Origin: Kitasatospora sp. Root107
GTDB taxonomy: Bacteria > Actinomycetota > Actinomycetes > Streptomycetales > Streptomycetaceae
Direction: 5' to 3'
Length of the DNA: 64,000 nt
Assembly: GCF_001424875.1 (NCBI RefSeq)
Contig: NZ_LMCT01000001.1
Coordinates: 289,652-353,651, forward strand
Positions 54,636 through 62,789 of this stretch are shown here, in pieces. The notes under the pieces were generated by a model that worked only from the letters and a program-made list of their open reading frames with translations, did no database searches and was not told where the DNA came from. Made by a program: the position numbers and the translations under genes. The stretch's first letter is position 1; every line of letters begins with the position of its first letter.

Positions 54636-54653
54636 TAAATGTCTTATAAACAT
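54636..54653. promoter_or_regulatory. A/T-rich inverted-repeat site between small peptide gene and SARP gene
   Basis: TAAATGTCTTATAAACAT. The ends atgt and acat form an inverted repeat, and the centre contains TTATAA. It lies between the divergent starts at 54554 and 54736 in an otherwise GC-rich stretch, so it could supply the -10 region or an operator for one or both genes. Confidence 0.35.
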
Positions 54654-54735
54654 CACGAGGCTCGTCCACTTCTCCAACGTTTGCCAGTCTCCTCATAAGC
54701 TGACGCCTCACCTTGGCCATCATCGGGGGATCTCC

Positions 54736-57696
54736 ATGGAGCTTCAGGGGCAGCCGCACGCGCTGCGCTTCCAGGTGCTCGGCCCCGTGCAGGCCTGGCG
54801 CGGGGAGCAGCACCTCTCACTCGGTTCACCACAGCAGCAGGCCGTACTGGTCGCTCTGTTGCTCAGTCACGGCCGCCCGGTCACCACCCAGGACCTGGTC
54901 GACGGCCTCTGGGGCGACCGCCCACCGCCACAGGCGGTGGCCGCGCTGCGTACGTACGTCTCCCGGCTACGCGCGCTGATCGAGCCCAACCGGGAAATGC
55001 GGGCACCTGCCGAACTGCTGGTCTCGGTCAGCGACGGGTACGCACTGCGCATCCCACCGGAGTCGCTCGACCTCTCCGTGTTCGAGCGCGAGTTCACCCA
55101 CGCCGCGACGGCCAAATCCGACGGCGACTTCCGGAAGACCCACCGCCTGCTCGCCTCCGCGCTGGCGCTGTGGAGTGGACGCCCCCTGGCCGGCATCCCA
55201 GGCCCGTACGCCGAAGCCCACCGGCTGCGACTGGCCGAGCGTCAGATCGCGGCCGGCGAGGAGCGCTGCTCCGCTGCGCTGGAGATCGGCCTGCACTCCG
55301 AGACCGTGGCCGAGCTGAGCTCGTTGGCCGCTGAGCACCCACTGCGGGAGCGCCTGCGAGAGCTGCTGATGCTGGCGCTCTACCGGGGTGGCCGCCAGGC
55401 CGAGGCACTCGGTGTCTACAGCGACACCAGGAAGCTGCTGATCGAGGAACTGGGTGTCGAGCCCGGCGCCGGGCTCGCCACCATGCACTCCAGGATCCTG
55501 GCCGCCGACCCCTCCCTGATGCCCTCACCGACGGCAGTCAAGGTGGCCGACCCGGAAGAGCTGGCAACCTTCGTCCCACCCGCCCAACTCCCGGCAGACG
55601 TATCGGACTTCAGTGGCCGGGTCGAGCTCGTGAGCGAACTGCGGGACGTGCTGCGCAGTGGGTCCGGCCAGGCCGTGGTGGTTACGTCTCTGGCCGGCAT
55701 CGGAGGAGTCGGCAAGACCACGCTGGCGGTACACCTCGCGCACAGCGTCCGTTCCGAGTTCCCGGACGGACAGCTGTACGTAGACCTCCGCGGGCCCAGC
55801 GCCTCCCCTGCCGATCCCGCTGTGGTGCTCGGCGACTTCCTGTACGCACTGGGCGCACCCGAGACACCTGATGCCCTGGAGCAGCGCGCCGCGCTGTACC
55901 GCTCCCTACTGGCGGACCGGCGGATGCTCATTCTGCTCGACAACGCCAAGGATGCCCGCCAGTTGCAGCCGCTCATCCCGGGTGTCTCCGGCAGCACAGT
56001 GCTGATCACCAGCCGCTCCCGGCTGGCTGAACTGCCCGGCGCACACCTGGTGGACGTGGAGGAGCTGACGCCTGAGGAAGCGCTGGCGCTGTTCTCGGCC
56101 ATCGTTGGCGAACAACGGGTCGCCGCCGAGCCGGCAGCTGCTCTTGCGGTGGTGAAGGCCTGTGGATTCCTGCCGCTCGCGGTCCGGATCGCCGCCGCCC
56201 GGCTGGCCAGTCGCCCGCGTTGGAGCGTGTCGGACCTCGCCAGACGCTTAGCGGACCAGCGGCGTCGGCTGCACGAGCTGCAACTCGGGAACCTGGCGGT
56301 GGAGACCACCATCGGTCTCGGCTACGGGCAACTCCGGCCGGAGGAGGCCCGGGCCTTCCGACTGCTCTCCTTGGTGGACTCTCCCGATCTCCCGTTGGAG
56401 GCGGTCGCTGCGCTGCTCGATGCCGACGAGGACGAGGCGGAGGCACTTGCCGAGGCCCTGGTCGAGGCCAACATGCTGGAGTGCTTCACGCCTGGCCGGT
56501 ATCGGTACCACGACCTGTTGCGACTCTTCGCTCAGCGGCAGAACGAGAAACTCAAGGACACCGGGGAGCAGCAGGCCGCCCTGCTGCGGTTGCTGGACTG
56601 TCTGCTCGCCACCATGCAGAACGCCTCACGGGCGCTGGAGCCGGACGACGTGCTCCCCGAGACGCTCCACCAGCCGGTCTCCTCCGGCCTGCACATGGTG
56701 GACAACGCGGCCGCCCAGGCGTGGCTCCGCTCCGAACTCACCCTGGTCCTGAGCACCATAGAGGCCGCCGTCGAGGAACCGTTGGAACTGCTGCGCCCGG
56801 CAGTGGACCTACTGACCGTGCTGAACAGCCTGGTGGAGGACCCCACCCACGGCCAGCGGATCAGGATTGCCCTGCACAAGGCCGCACAGCCGCACGCAGA
56901 CAATCCCACCCTCGCCAGGGTGCGGCTCGCCCTGGGCTTCCTTCAGCATGTGGCCGGCGAGTACCACGAGGCGGAGCTTTCGTTCCGGCAGAGCCTGGAA
57001 CTCCAAGGGGCGGACGACTGCACCCATCTCCGGGCGAACACGGCCAATCTTCTCGCGGTGGTGCTCAGTCTCGCCGACCGACCGGCCGAGGCTCTGCCGT
57101 TCTTCGAGCACGCCCGGGCGATCAGCCGCAGCCTGGGCGCCCCCATCAGCGAGGCCCGACTGCTCGGCAATATCGCACGGGCCCACCTGGACCTCCATCA
57201 GCAGGACGACGCCGCTCGTTCCGCGCGGGCGGCGGTCGCTGCCGCACGGGCCTCGGGGAACATCCCCTGCCTCGCCGACACGCTCTACCAACTCGGCGTC
57301 GTGCTCCGCTCCACCGGCTCCCCCGGCGAGGCCGCCCCGCACCTGCGCGAGGCGCACCAGCTCTACCAGTCCGAGCAGCGCCGGATCTGGGAGGGTTACT
57401 CCCTCGCCCGCCTCGCGCCCTGCCTGCTCGCCGACGGCCAGTACGCCGAGGCGGCCGAGGCAGCGGACGAGTCGCTCGCGATCGCCCAGGAGCTGGATGC
57501 CGCGTACTGCCAGGGTCTGGCCAACGCGGCGCTCGGCGAAGCGCTCCTGAAACTGGGTCAGCCAGCGCGTGGGCTGGCCTGTCTTCAGGAGGCGCTCGCC
57601 GTGTTCACGCGGCTCGGTGTGCCCGAAGTCCTCCCCGTGCAGGACCTCATCGAGCAGCAACAGCACACCGAGCCCGCCGCACCCCCCGCACCGTGA
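54736..57696 (+). CDS. AfsR-like SARP regulator (wHTH, BTAD, NB-ARC, TPR) with a TTA codon
   Basis: 986 aa, close to AfsR (about 990). The OmpR-type winged helix (about 10-100: LRFQVLGPVQAWRGEQHLSL, LVDGLWGDRPPPQAVAAL) and BTAD helical region (about 103-255) form the SARP part. The NB-ARC ATPase (about 290-580) has the P-loop GIGGVGKTTLA, MLILLDNAKDARQL and VLITSRSRL. C-terminal TPRs (about 700-980) probably bind a partner. The ATG at 54736 is chosen because the ORF's upstream part lacks features. A Leu codon TTA lies at 56248-56250 (residue 505), so translation should depend on the bldA tRNA. SARPs activate antibiotic clusters; the target here is unknown. Confidence 0.93.
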   Translation: MELQGQPHALRFQVLGPVQAWRGEQHLSLGSPQQQAVLVALLLSHGRPVTTQDLVDGLWGDRPPPQAVAALRTYVSRLRALIEPNREMRAPAELLVSVSDGYALRIPPESLDLSVFEREFTHAATAKSDGDFRKTHRLLASALALWSGRPLAGIPGPYAEAHRLRLAERQIAAGEERCSAALEIGLHSETVAELSSLAAEHPLRERLRELLMLALYRGGRQAEALGVYSDTRKLLIEELGVEPGAGLATMHSRILAADPSLMPSPTAVKVADPEELATFVPPAQLPADVSDFSGRVELVSELRDVLRSGSGQAVVVTSLAGIGGVGKTTLAVHLAHSVRSEFPDGQLYVDLRGPSASPADPAVVLGDFLYALGAPETPDALEQRAALYRSLLADRRMLILLDNAKDARQLQPLIPGVSGSTVLITSRSRLAELPGAHLVDVEELTPEEALALFSAIVGEQRVAAEPAAALAVVKACGFLPLAVRIAAARLASRPRWSVSDLARRLADQRRRLHELQLGNLAVETTIGLGYGQLRPEEARAFRLLSLVDSPDLPLEAVAALLDADEDEAEALAEALVEANMLECFTPGRYRYHDLLRLFAQRQNEKLKDTGEQQAALLRLLDCLLATMQNASRALEPDDVLPETLHQPVSSGLHMVDNAAAQAWLRSELTLVLSTIEAAVEEPLELLRPAVDLLTVLNSLVEDPTHGQRIRIALHKAAQPHADNPTLARVRLALGFLQHVAGEYHEAELSFRQSLELQGADDCTHLRANTANLLAVVLSLADRPAEALPFFEHARAISRSLGAPISEARLLGNIARAHLDLHQQDDAARSARAAVAAARASGNIPCLADTLYQLGVVLRSTGSPGEAAPHLREAHQLYQSEQRRIWEGYSLARLAPCLLADGQYAEAAEAADESLAIAQELDAAYCQGLANAALGEALLKLGQPARGLACLQEALAVFTRLGVPEVLPVQDLIEQQQHTEPAAPPAP

Positions 57697-58186
57697 CCAC
57701 CTGCCCCCCGACAGGCCCCCCTCGACGTGTCAGTACTCCCGCAGCCCCCCGGCTGCGGGAGCACCTCGACGCTTCCCCGGCGCTGGTCCCTACTCTGGCA
57801 CCTGCCGATTGACATCCGATAAACGCCGGAACGGCCCGCATCGATACAGCTCGGGCGGGCCACCCCGTCGCGCCACGCGGCGCGAGGTGGGGTTTCGCAC
57901 CACCCCCGACCGCTCCGGAACGCTCCGGCCATCCCGGCCAAATTCATCCCAACACCCACGAGTTGGCCGGAAATGGACCCTATGGTCGGTTGATCGCGCC
58001 TATTCTCGGAGGCCAGCGACGTATTGACGGCGGGCCGGCAAGTGGAGCGGAGCGACAGGCCGGGCGGCGACGCAGCACAGAGTGACGCGGGAGCGTGACG
58101 GACCGTCACGTGCGGTGGACGGCGCCGACCGGCGGCAGCCCGGGCACCGGCGGGTGGCGGCCAGGGTGGAAAGGTGCCTCTCAATC
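57697..58186. other. Non-coding region between SARP regulator and methyltransferase
   Basis: About 490 bp. It holds the SARP terminator hairpin (57736-57761), a TTGACA at 57809 without a good partner and a TATTCT at 58001. No supported gene is seen. The N-terminal part of the next ORF (58082 onward) is probably also untranslated. Confidence 0.45.
57736..57761 (+). terminator. Terminator of the SARP regulator gene
   Basis: Perfect 11-bp stem 57736-57746 / 57751-57761 (ctcccgcagcc / ggctgcgggag) with a 4-nt loop of C, 39 bp after the stop codon. Confidence 0.7.
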
Positions 58187-58933
58187 GTGACGACCGGACA
58201 GATATCCGATCCCGCCCAGGGCCACGGGCCCTTCCATGCCGACCCCCAGTGCCGTCGTCGCACCGAGCGCGCGCTCCAGGCGGTGGCCTTCGACACCATC
58301 GGCGCCCGCTATGCCGAGGCGTTTCCGGACAAGGCCGGCCAGCTGGCCTGCGGTGAGTGGCTGCTCGACGCGCTGGAGCCGGGTGCCCCGGTGCTGGACG
58401 TCGGCTGCGGCACCGGCGATCCGACGGTCCGCCAGCTGACCGACGGCGGCCTGCGGGTGACCGGGGTCGACCTCTCGGACGGGATGCTGCGGCTGGCCAG
58501 GCAGGGCGTGCCGGGTGCCGAGTACCACCGGATCGACATGTACGACCTGGCCACCGAGCGCGCCGTACGGGCTTGGGGCGCACCGGAGTTGGGCCCGGCA
58601 GCGGCCGGGCGGTACGCCGCGGCCACCGCGTTCTTCTCGCTCATCCTGCTGCCGCAGGCGGAGATCCCCGAGGTGCTGGGACGGATCCGGACCCTGCTCC
58701 GGCCGGGCGGCCTGCTCGCGCTCGGCATGGTCGAGGCGGATCTGGACGACGCCCCGCTGCCGTTCCTCGGCCACGAGATAAGAATCAGCGGCTACCTGCG
58801 GGAGGAGCTGGAGCAGACGCTGCACCGGGCCGGGTTCTCGGTCGAGGCGCACTCCGGCCACCCGTACGCCCCCGCGAGCACCACCCTGCCGCCGGAGGAG
58901 CAGCTCTTCCTCCGCTGTCGACGGGTCGGCTGA
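58187..58933 (+). CDS. Class I SAM-dependent methyltransferase
   Basis: 248 aa from a GTG at 58187 with a distant GGAAAGG (a GTG at 58166 is an alternative); the frame is open to 58082 but that part is basic and shadow-like. Motif I VLDVGCGTGDPTV, acidic residue after strand 2 in VTGVDLSDGML, then ILLPQAEIPEVLGRIRTLLRPGGLLALGMV, typical of small-molecule methyltransferases. The substrate is unknown. It is close to the third PP2C gene (44 bp) and likely co-transcribed with it. Confidence 0.8.
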   Translation: MTTGQISDPAQGHGPFHADPQCRRRTERALQAVAFDTIGARYAEAFPDKAGQLACGEWLLDALEPGAPVLDVGCGTGDPTVRQLTDGGLRVTGVDLSDGMLRLARQGVPGAEYHRIDMYDLATERAVRAWGAPELGPAAAGRYAAATAFFSLILLPQAEIPEVLGRIRTLLRPGGLLALGMVEADLDDAPLPFLGHEIRISGYLREELEQTLHRAGFSVEAHSGHPYAPASTTLPPEEQLFLRCRRVG

Positions 58934-58976
58934 TCGACTGTTGGTCCCCAGCTCTCCTCTCGCAGAACGGCAGCCT

Positions 58977-60809
58977 GTGCGCGACCTCCCCGAGCCCCTG
59001 ACCGGGCAGCCTCCCGCCGTCCCGCCCCAGCGTCGCCCGCCGCCGCTGCCGGGCGGGCGGCCGCGCACGGCCGAGCGGCTGGCGTACCTGGACAGTGCGA
59101 CCCGACGGATCAACACCTCGCTCGACCTGGCCGCCACGCTGCGCAACCTCGGCAAGGTGCTGGTCCCGGCGCTGGCCGACGCGGCCGTGGTGCACCTCCG
59201 CGAGCCGCTGCCCGACCTGGAGCGCGACCCGGGCAGCCCGACCGCGCTGACCATCCATCACCGGCACGGCACCCGGCTCGGCCGCCGCTCCGGGACACGC
59301 CGGCTGCGGCCCGGCGGGCCGGTGTCCCGGGCGCTCAACCAGCAGTTCCCGACCGGCCCGGTGGTCCTCGGCACCCCCTCCGCCGCCCGGCTCCGGCCGC
59401 TGCTGGAGGAGCTCTACGGCGCCCGTACGCTGGGCCGACTCGCCAGTGGCACGGCACTGCTGGCGCTGCCGCTGCGCGGCCGCAAAACGGTGCTCGGCCT
59501 GCTGCTGCTGATCCGACGGCCCGGCAAGAGCACCCCGGCCGTTCCCCGGCCGACGCCGTTCGGCGGCACCCCGCAGTCGCCGGACACCTTCGAGCTGACC
59601 TCTGCGTACGACGCCGCGCTGGCCTTCGACGCCACCGACACCGCGACCGCCGCCCACCTGGCCACCCAGGGCGGGCTCGCGGTGGACACCGCGCTGCGCT
59701 ACACCCGCGAGTGGGAGATCGCCGACGAGCTGCAGCGCAGCATGCTGCCCACCCACCTGCCGCAGCGGCACGGGGTCCGACTGGCGCACCGTTACCTGCC
59801 CTGCGAGCGCGGCACCCAGGTCGGCGGGGACTGGTACGACTCCGTCCCGCTGCCCGGCAACCGGGTCGCCCTGATCGTCGGCGACGTGATGGGCCACTCG
59901 CTCACCTCGGCCGCCATCATGGGCCAGCTGCGCACCAGCGCGCAGACCCTGGCCGCCCTCGACCTGCCCCCGCACGAGGTGCTCTACCACCTCGACGAGC
60001 AGGCCCAACGCCTGGGCCGGGAGCAGCACTTGGCCACCTGCGTGTACGCGGTCTACGACCCGATCGCGAACCGGGTGGTGCTCGCCAACGCGGGCCACGT
60101 ACCGCCGGTGCTGGTCGGCCCGGACGGGCGGGCCGAGTTGCTGGAGCTGCCGCCCGGGGCGCCGATCGGGGTCGGCGGGGTGGACTTCACCTCGGTCGAA
60201 CTGCCCGCACCGCCCGGTTCGGCGCTGGTGCTGTTCACCGACGGCCTGGTGGAGTCCCGGCGGCGGTCGCTCACCACCGGCCTGGAGCTGCTCAGGGCCC
60301 GGCTGGAAGGCGCGCACCGGCACTCCCCCGAGCACCTCTGCCAGGAGGCGCTGCGGATCCTGCCGCCCGGCGACCGGGCCGACGACGTCGCCCTGCTGGC
60401 CGCCGCCTTCGACGGCATCCCGGCCGAGGACGTGGCGTACTGGTACCTCCAGCCCCGGCACGAAACCCCGGGCCGGGCACGGCGGTTGGTCGGCCATGCA
60501 CTGCGACGTTGGGGCCTGGAGACGCTGGCGGAGAACACCGAGCTGATGGTGAGTGAGCTGGTCACCAACGCGATCCAGCACGCCACCCGGCCGGTGACGC
60601 TGCGGCTGGTGCGGACGTCGGTGCTGCGGTGCGAGGTCGGTGACGACAGCGCGTTGTTGCCTCGGGCGCAGCGGGCGGGGCCGGAGGACGAGCGGGGGCG
60701 GGGGCTGCAGATAGTGGCGCGGTGTGCGGAGCGCTGGGGCGCGACCCGGCTCGGAGCGGGGAAGGTGGTGTGGTTCGAGCAGCGGTTGCCGAAAAGCGAA
60801 AGTTCCTGA
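58977..60809 (+). CDS. GAF sensor with SpoIIE-type PP2C phosphatase and C-terminal anti-sigma-like ATPase domain (3)
   Basis: 610 aa from a GTG at 58977 (a TTG at 58941 in frame is an alternative). GAF-like region about 35-235, SpoIIE/PP2C about 250-470 (LQRSMLPTHLPQRHGVRLAHRY, TQVGGDWYDSVPLPGNRVAL, GDVMGHSLTSAA, LFTDGLVESRR), HATPase_c about 480-605 (MVSELVTNAIQHATR, DERGRGLQIVARC). No PAS domains, unlike the two similar genes at 23-28 kb. The stop codon lies inside the dispersed repeat, and the start region has a short match to the same repeat (58987-59002). Confidence 0.88.
   Translation: MRDLPEPLTGQPPAVPPQRRPPPLPGGRPRTAERLAYLDSATRRINTSLDLAATLRNLGKVLVPALADAAVVHLREPLPDLERDPGSPTALTIHHRHGTRLGRRSGTRRLRPGGPVSRALNQQFPTGPVVLGTPSAARLRPLLEELYGARTLGRLASGTALLALPLRGRKTVLGLLLLIRRPGKSTPAVPRPTPFGGTPQSPDTFELTSAYDAALAFDATDTATAAHLATQGGLAVDTALRYTREWEIADELQRSMLPTHLPQRHGVRLAHRYLPCERGTQVGGDWYDSVPLPGNRVALIVGDVMGHSLTSAAIMGQLRTSAQTLAALDLPPHEVLYHLDEQAQRLGREQHLATCVYAVYDPIANRVVLANAGHVPPVLVGPDGRAELLELPPGAPIGVGGVDFTSVELPAPPGSALVLFTDGLVESRRRSLTTGLELLRARLEGAHRHSPEHLCQEALRILPPGDRADDVALLAAAFDGIPAEDVAYWYLQPRHETPGRARRLVGHALRRWGLETLAENTELMVSELVTNAIQHATRPVTLRLVRTSVLRCEVGDDSALLPRAQRAGPEDERGRGLQIVARCAERWGATRLGAGKVVWFEQRLPKSESS
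58987..59002 (+). repeat. Short match to the dispersed repeat end at the start of the third PP2C gene
   Basis: tccccgagcccctgac here equals the right terminal repeat of copy d (60852-60867 and flank). It falls inside the first codons (RDLPEPLTG). It could be a remnant or chance. Confidence 0.35.
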
Positions 60810-60867
60810 CCATTTACCTACAGGTGACGCTTTCCGGGGTCGGCGTCGCAGTTCCCCGAGCCCCTGA
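60797..60867 (+). repeat. Dispersed inverted-repeat element, copy d (left-truncated)
   Basis: cgaaagttcctgaccattta, cctacaggtgacgctttcc, ggggtcggcgtcgc, agttccccgagcccctga: the right half of the element in the same orientation as copies a and b. The first part overlaps the last 13 bp of the PP2C gene, whose TGA stop (60807-60809) is inside the element. It lies between that gene and the convergent HNH nuclease gene (stop 60874). Confidence 0.8.
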
Positions 60868-60873
60868 CGGGGC

Positions 60874-61587
60874 TCAGGTGAGCGCAGTCAGAGCCGTGAA
60901 GGCCTCGGGCCCGAGGACGACCTCGGCCAGTGGGCGGTTGTCGGTCAGGCGGTAGACCGCGCGGACCACGTCGGCCTGCCAGAGCAGGTCGAGGGCGTCG
61001 GCGATCTCGGCGGCGGTGGCGTGGTCGCCGGCGGTGGTGCGGGTGTGCCAGTCCCGGAGCAGGGCCTTGACCACGGTGAAGGCCAGGCGGCGGCCCCGGA
61101 CCAGCTCGGCGCGGGAGTTGAGGGCGAAGACGTCGATGGTCGCGTGGCCCTTGGCGGTCAGGCCCTGGTAGGCGCCGGACTCCAGGTAGAGCAGCAGGTG
61201 GTCGGCCGGGTCCTCGGTGGCCGGGTCTATCAGCAGCGGGGTACCGCTGGCCGGGTCGGTCGGGAAGCGGTCGCGCTTCTGGTTGGAGTTGCAGTAGGCG
61301 CAGGCCAGCAGGTGGTTGTGCCAGTCGAAGGTGCGCAGCGGGGCCCGGGCGATCGGCTCGAAGTGGTCGATGTCGGTGCCCAGGTTGTCGCCGCAGTACA
61401 TGCAGCGCAGCAGGCCGGGGGTCATCCGGTGCAGCAGGGTACGCAGCCTGGCCTTGGGCTCGCGGGCCGTCCGCCAGGCCGCCCGGCCGGTCGCGGTGGT
61501 CGGCCCGGCCTTCCGGATCGCCTCGGTGCGGCGGGCCAGCTCGGCCTCCAACTGATCGGTCAGCGGCGGCCGTTGCAGCGGGATCAT
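60874..61587 (-). CDS. ptuB: HNH endonuclease, PtuB-like (candidate Septu defence system)
   Basis: 237 aa from the ATG at 61587, which overlaps the ATPase gene stop by 4 bp (ATGA). The zinc-finger HNH core is visible: Cys62-x2-Cys65 (CMYCGDN), Asp74-His75 (DIDHFEP), then WHNHLLACAYCNSNQK with Cys96 and Cys99, Asn100, and RDRFP. This arrangement is typical of PtuB. Upstream is a helical N-terminus, and downstream about 130 residues of mixed structure. Paired with an AAA ATPase it matches the Septu anti-phage system (PtuA-PtuB). Family identity is by motif and gene pair only. Confidence 0.72.
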   Translation of the reverse strand: MIPLQRPPLTDQLEAELARRTEAIRKAGPTTATGRAAWRTAREPKARLRTLLHRMTPGLLRCMYCGDNLGTDIDHFEPIARAPLRTFDWHNHLLACAYCNSNQKRDRFPTDPASGTPLLIDPATEDPADHLLLYLESGAYQGLTAKGHATIDVFALNSRAELVRGRRLAFTVVKALLRDWHTRTTAGDHATAAEIADALDLLWQADVVRAVYRLTDNRPLAEVVLGPEAFTALTALT

Positions 61588-62675
61588 CGGGCACCGCCCA
61601 GCCTGTCCCTGGCCTCGTCCACCCGGGCCGCCAGCGAGGCGTTCAGCCGGGCCCCCAGCTCCCGGTACTCGGCCACCTCGGCGCTGGAGGCGTGCCCCGC
61701 GTACAGCTTGCGCTCCAGCGCGATCAGCAGCCGCCGCTCGGCCTCGGCCTGCGGGGAGTAGACGCTCGGCAGCCCGAACAGTTCGGTCAGCGCGGTGTCG
61801 TCCCCGCTGCCGTAGACGATCCGCTGATGCAGGTCCTCGTCCAGCACGTACGGCGCCGACTCCTCGCCGGGGCCGGGCAGTCGGACCAGCCCGCCCGGGT
61901 CGGCCGACTGGCAGACGTACGGGCTGTGGGTGCTGACGATGAACTGGAGGCCGGGGAAGTGTCCGACCAGCCACTCCCCCAGGCGCTGCTGCCAGTCCAG
62001 GTGGAGGTGCGCCTCGACCTCGTCGATCAGCACCACGCCGGGCACCGGCACCGTCGGCGGCGTGCCGTCGATCACCAACTCCTGCTCCGGGTGCGCCTGG
62101 TGGATCCGGGCCAGCAGGTCGAGCACCAGACCGACGGCCGCCGCCAGGCCGCCGCCGAGCGGGTGCTCCGTCCCGCCGCAGTCGACCTGGAGCCCGTCGC
62201 TGTCGATCCGGCCGATCCGGTACCCGGAGGGCAGCAGCCCGTCGTCGAGCAGCGCACGGACCCCGGCCACCAGCTCGACCGCGCCGGGCTGACGCTCCAG
62301 GGCCTGCAGTTGCTGGCCGGCCAACCAGCCGATGCCCTCGGTGAGTTCACGCCGAGCGGGGTAACCGGCCCAGAAGCCGAGCACGCCGTTGCGCCGGGCG
62401 GTGATGCCGTCCTCCGTCCGGCTGACCCGCCAGTGCGCGCCGTCCAGCCGGATGCCGCCCTCGTCCTCGCCCGGCGCCAACCAGCCCGCCGGGTCGGTCT
62501 CCTCACCCAGGGCGGCCGCGAGGGCCGCCAGCAGGGTGGTCTTGCCCGCACCGTTCGGCCCGGCCAGCACCGTCCAGCCGGCGTGCGAGCCGTCCGGCCT
62601 GGTGAGGTCGAGATCGACGTTCCTGACACCCCGGAAGCCGCGCAGGTTCTCCACTTCGAGCCTGGAGACGTACAT
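61584..62675 (-). CDS. ptuA: AAA ATPase of the RecF/SMC-like kind, PtuA-like (candidate Septu defence system)
   Basis: 363 aa, no coiled-coil hinge. Walker A LAGPNGAGKTTLL (Lys45), an LGGG-type signature near 173, Walker B GVVLIDEVEAHLH (about 213-225) and H-motif IVSTHSPYV (about 246-254). N-terminus MYVSRLEVENLRGFRG is typical of OLD/RecF-like ATPases. The ATPase of Septu is thought to control the HNH nuclease, and the gene order ptuA-ptuB with overlap fits. The start follows GGGGAGGGG. It is a single compact ATPase, shorter than many PtuA. A plain repair-type ATPase cannot be excluded. Confidence 0.75.
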   Translation of the reverse strand: MYVSRLEVENLRGFRGVRNVDLDLTRPDGSHAGWTVLAGPNGAGKTTLLAALAAALGEETDPAGWLAPGEDEGGIRLDGAHWRVSRTEDGITARRNGVLGFWAGYPARRELTEGIGWLAGQQLQALERQPGAVELVAGVRALLDDGLLPSGYRIGRIDSDGLQVDCGGTEHPLGGGLAAAVGLVLDLLARIHQAHPEQELVIDGTPPTVPVPGVVLIDEVEAHLHLDWQQRLGEWLVGHFPGLQFIVSTHSPYVCQSADPGGLVRLPGPGEESAPYVLDEDLHQRIVYGSGDDTALTELFGLPSVYSPQAEAERRLLIALERKLYAGHASSAEVAEYRELGARLNASLAARVDEARDRLGGAR

Positions 62676-62789
62676 CCGCCCACCCCTCCCCGATCACTGC
62701 GGTCAGCCTAGGTAGTGATTACCCGTCACAGCACGGTCCTGACCGGCAACTCGCGGAGAACCTCCGGCGGCGGGGCGGCAAACCGCGCA

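Noticed and set aside
57809..57837. Promoter from TTGACA at 57809
   Set aside because: No acceptable -10 hexamer lies 16-18 bp downstream, and the next start is about 370 bp away.
60874..62675. Retron-type version of the ATPase/HNH pair
   Set aside because: No reverse transcriptase gene or msr/msd-like structure lies within several kb on either side.
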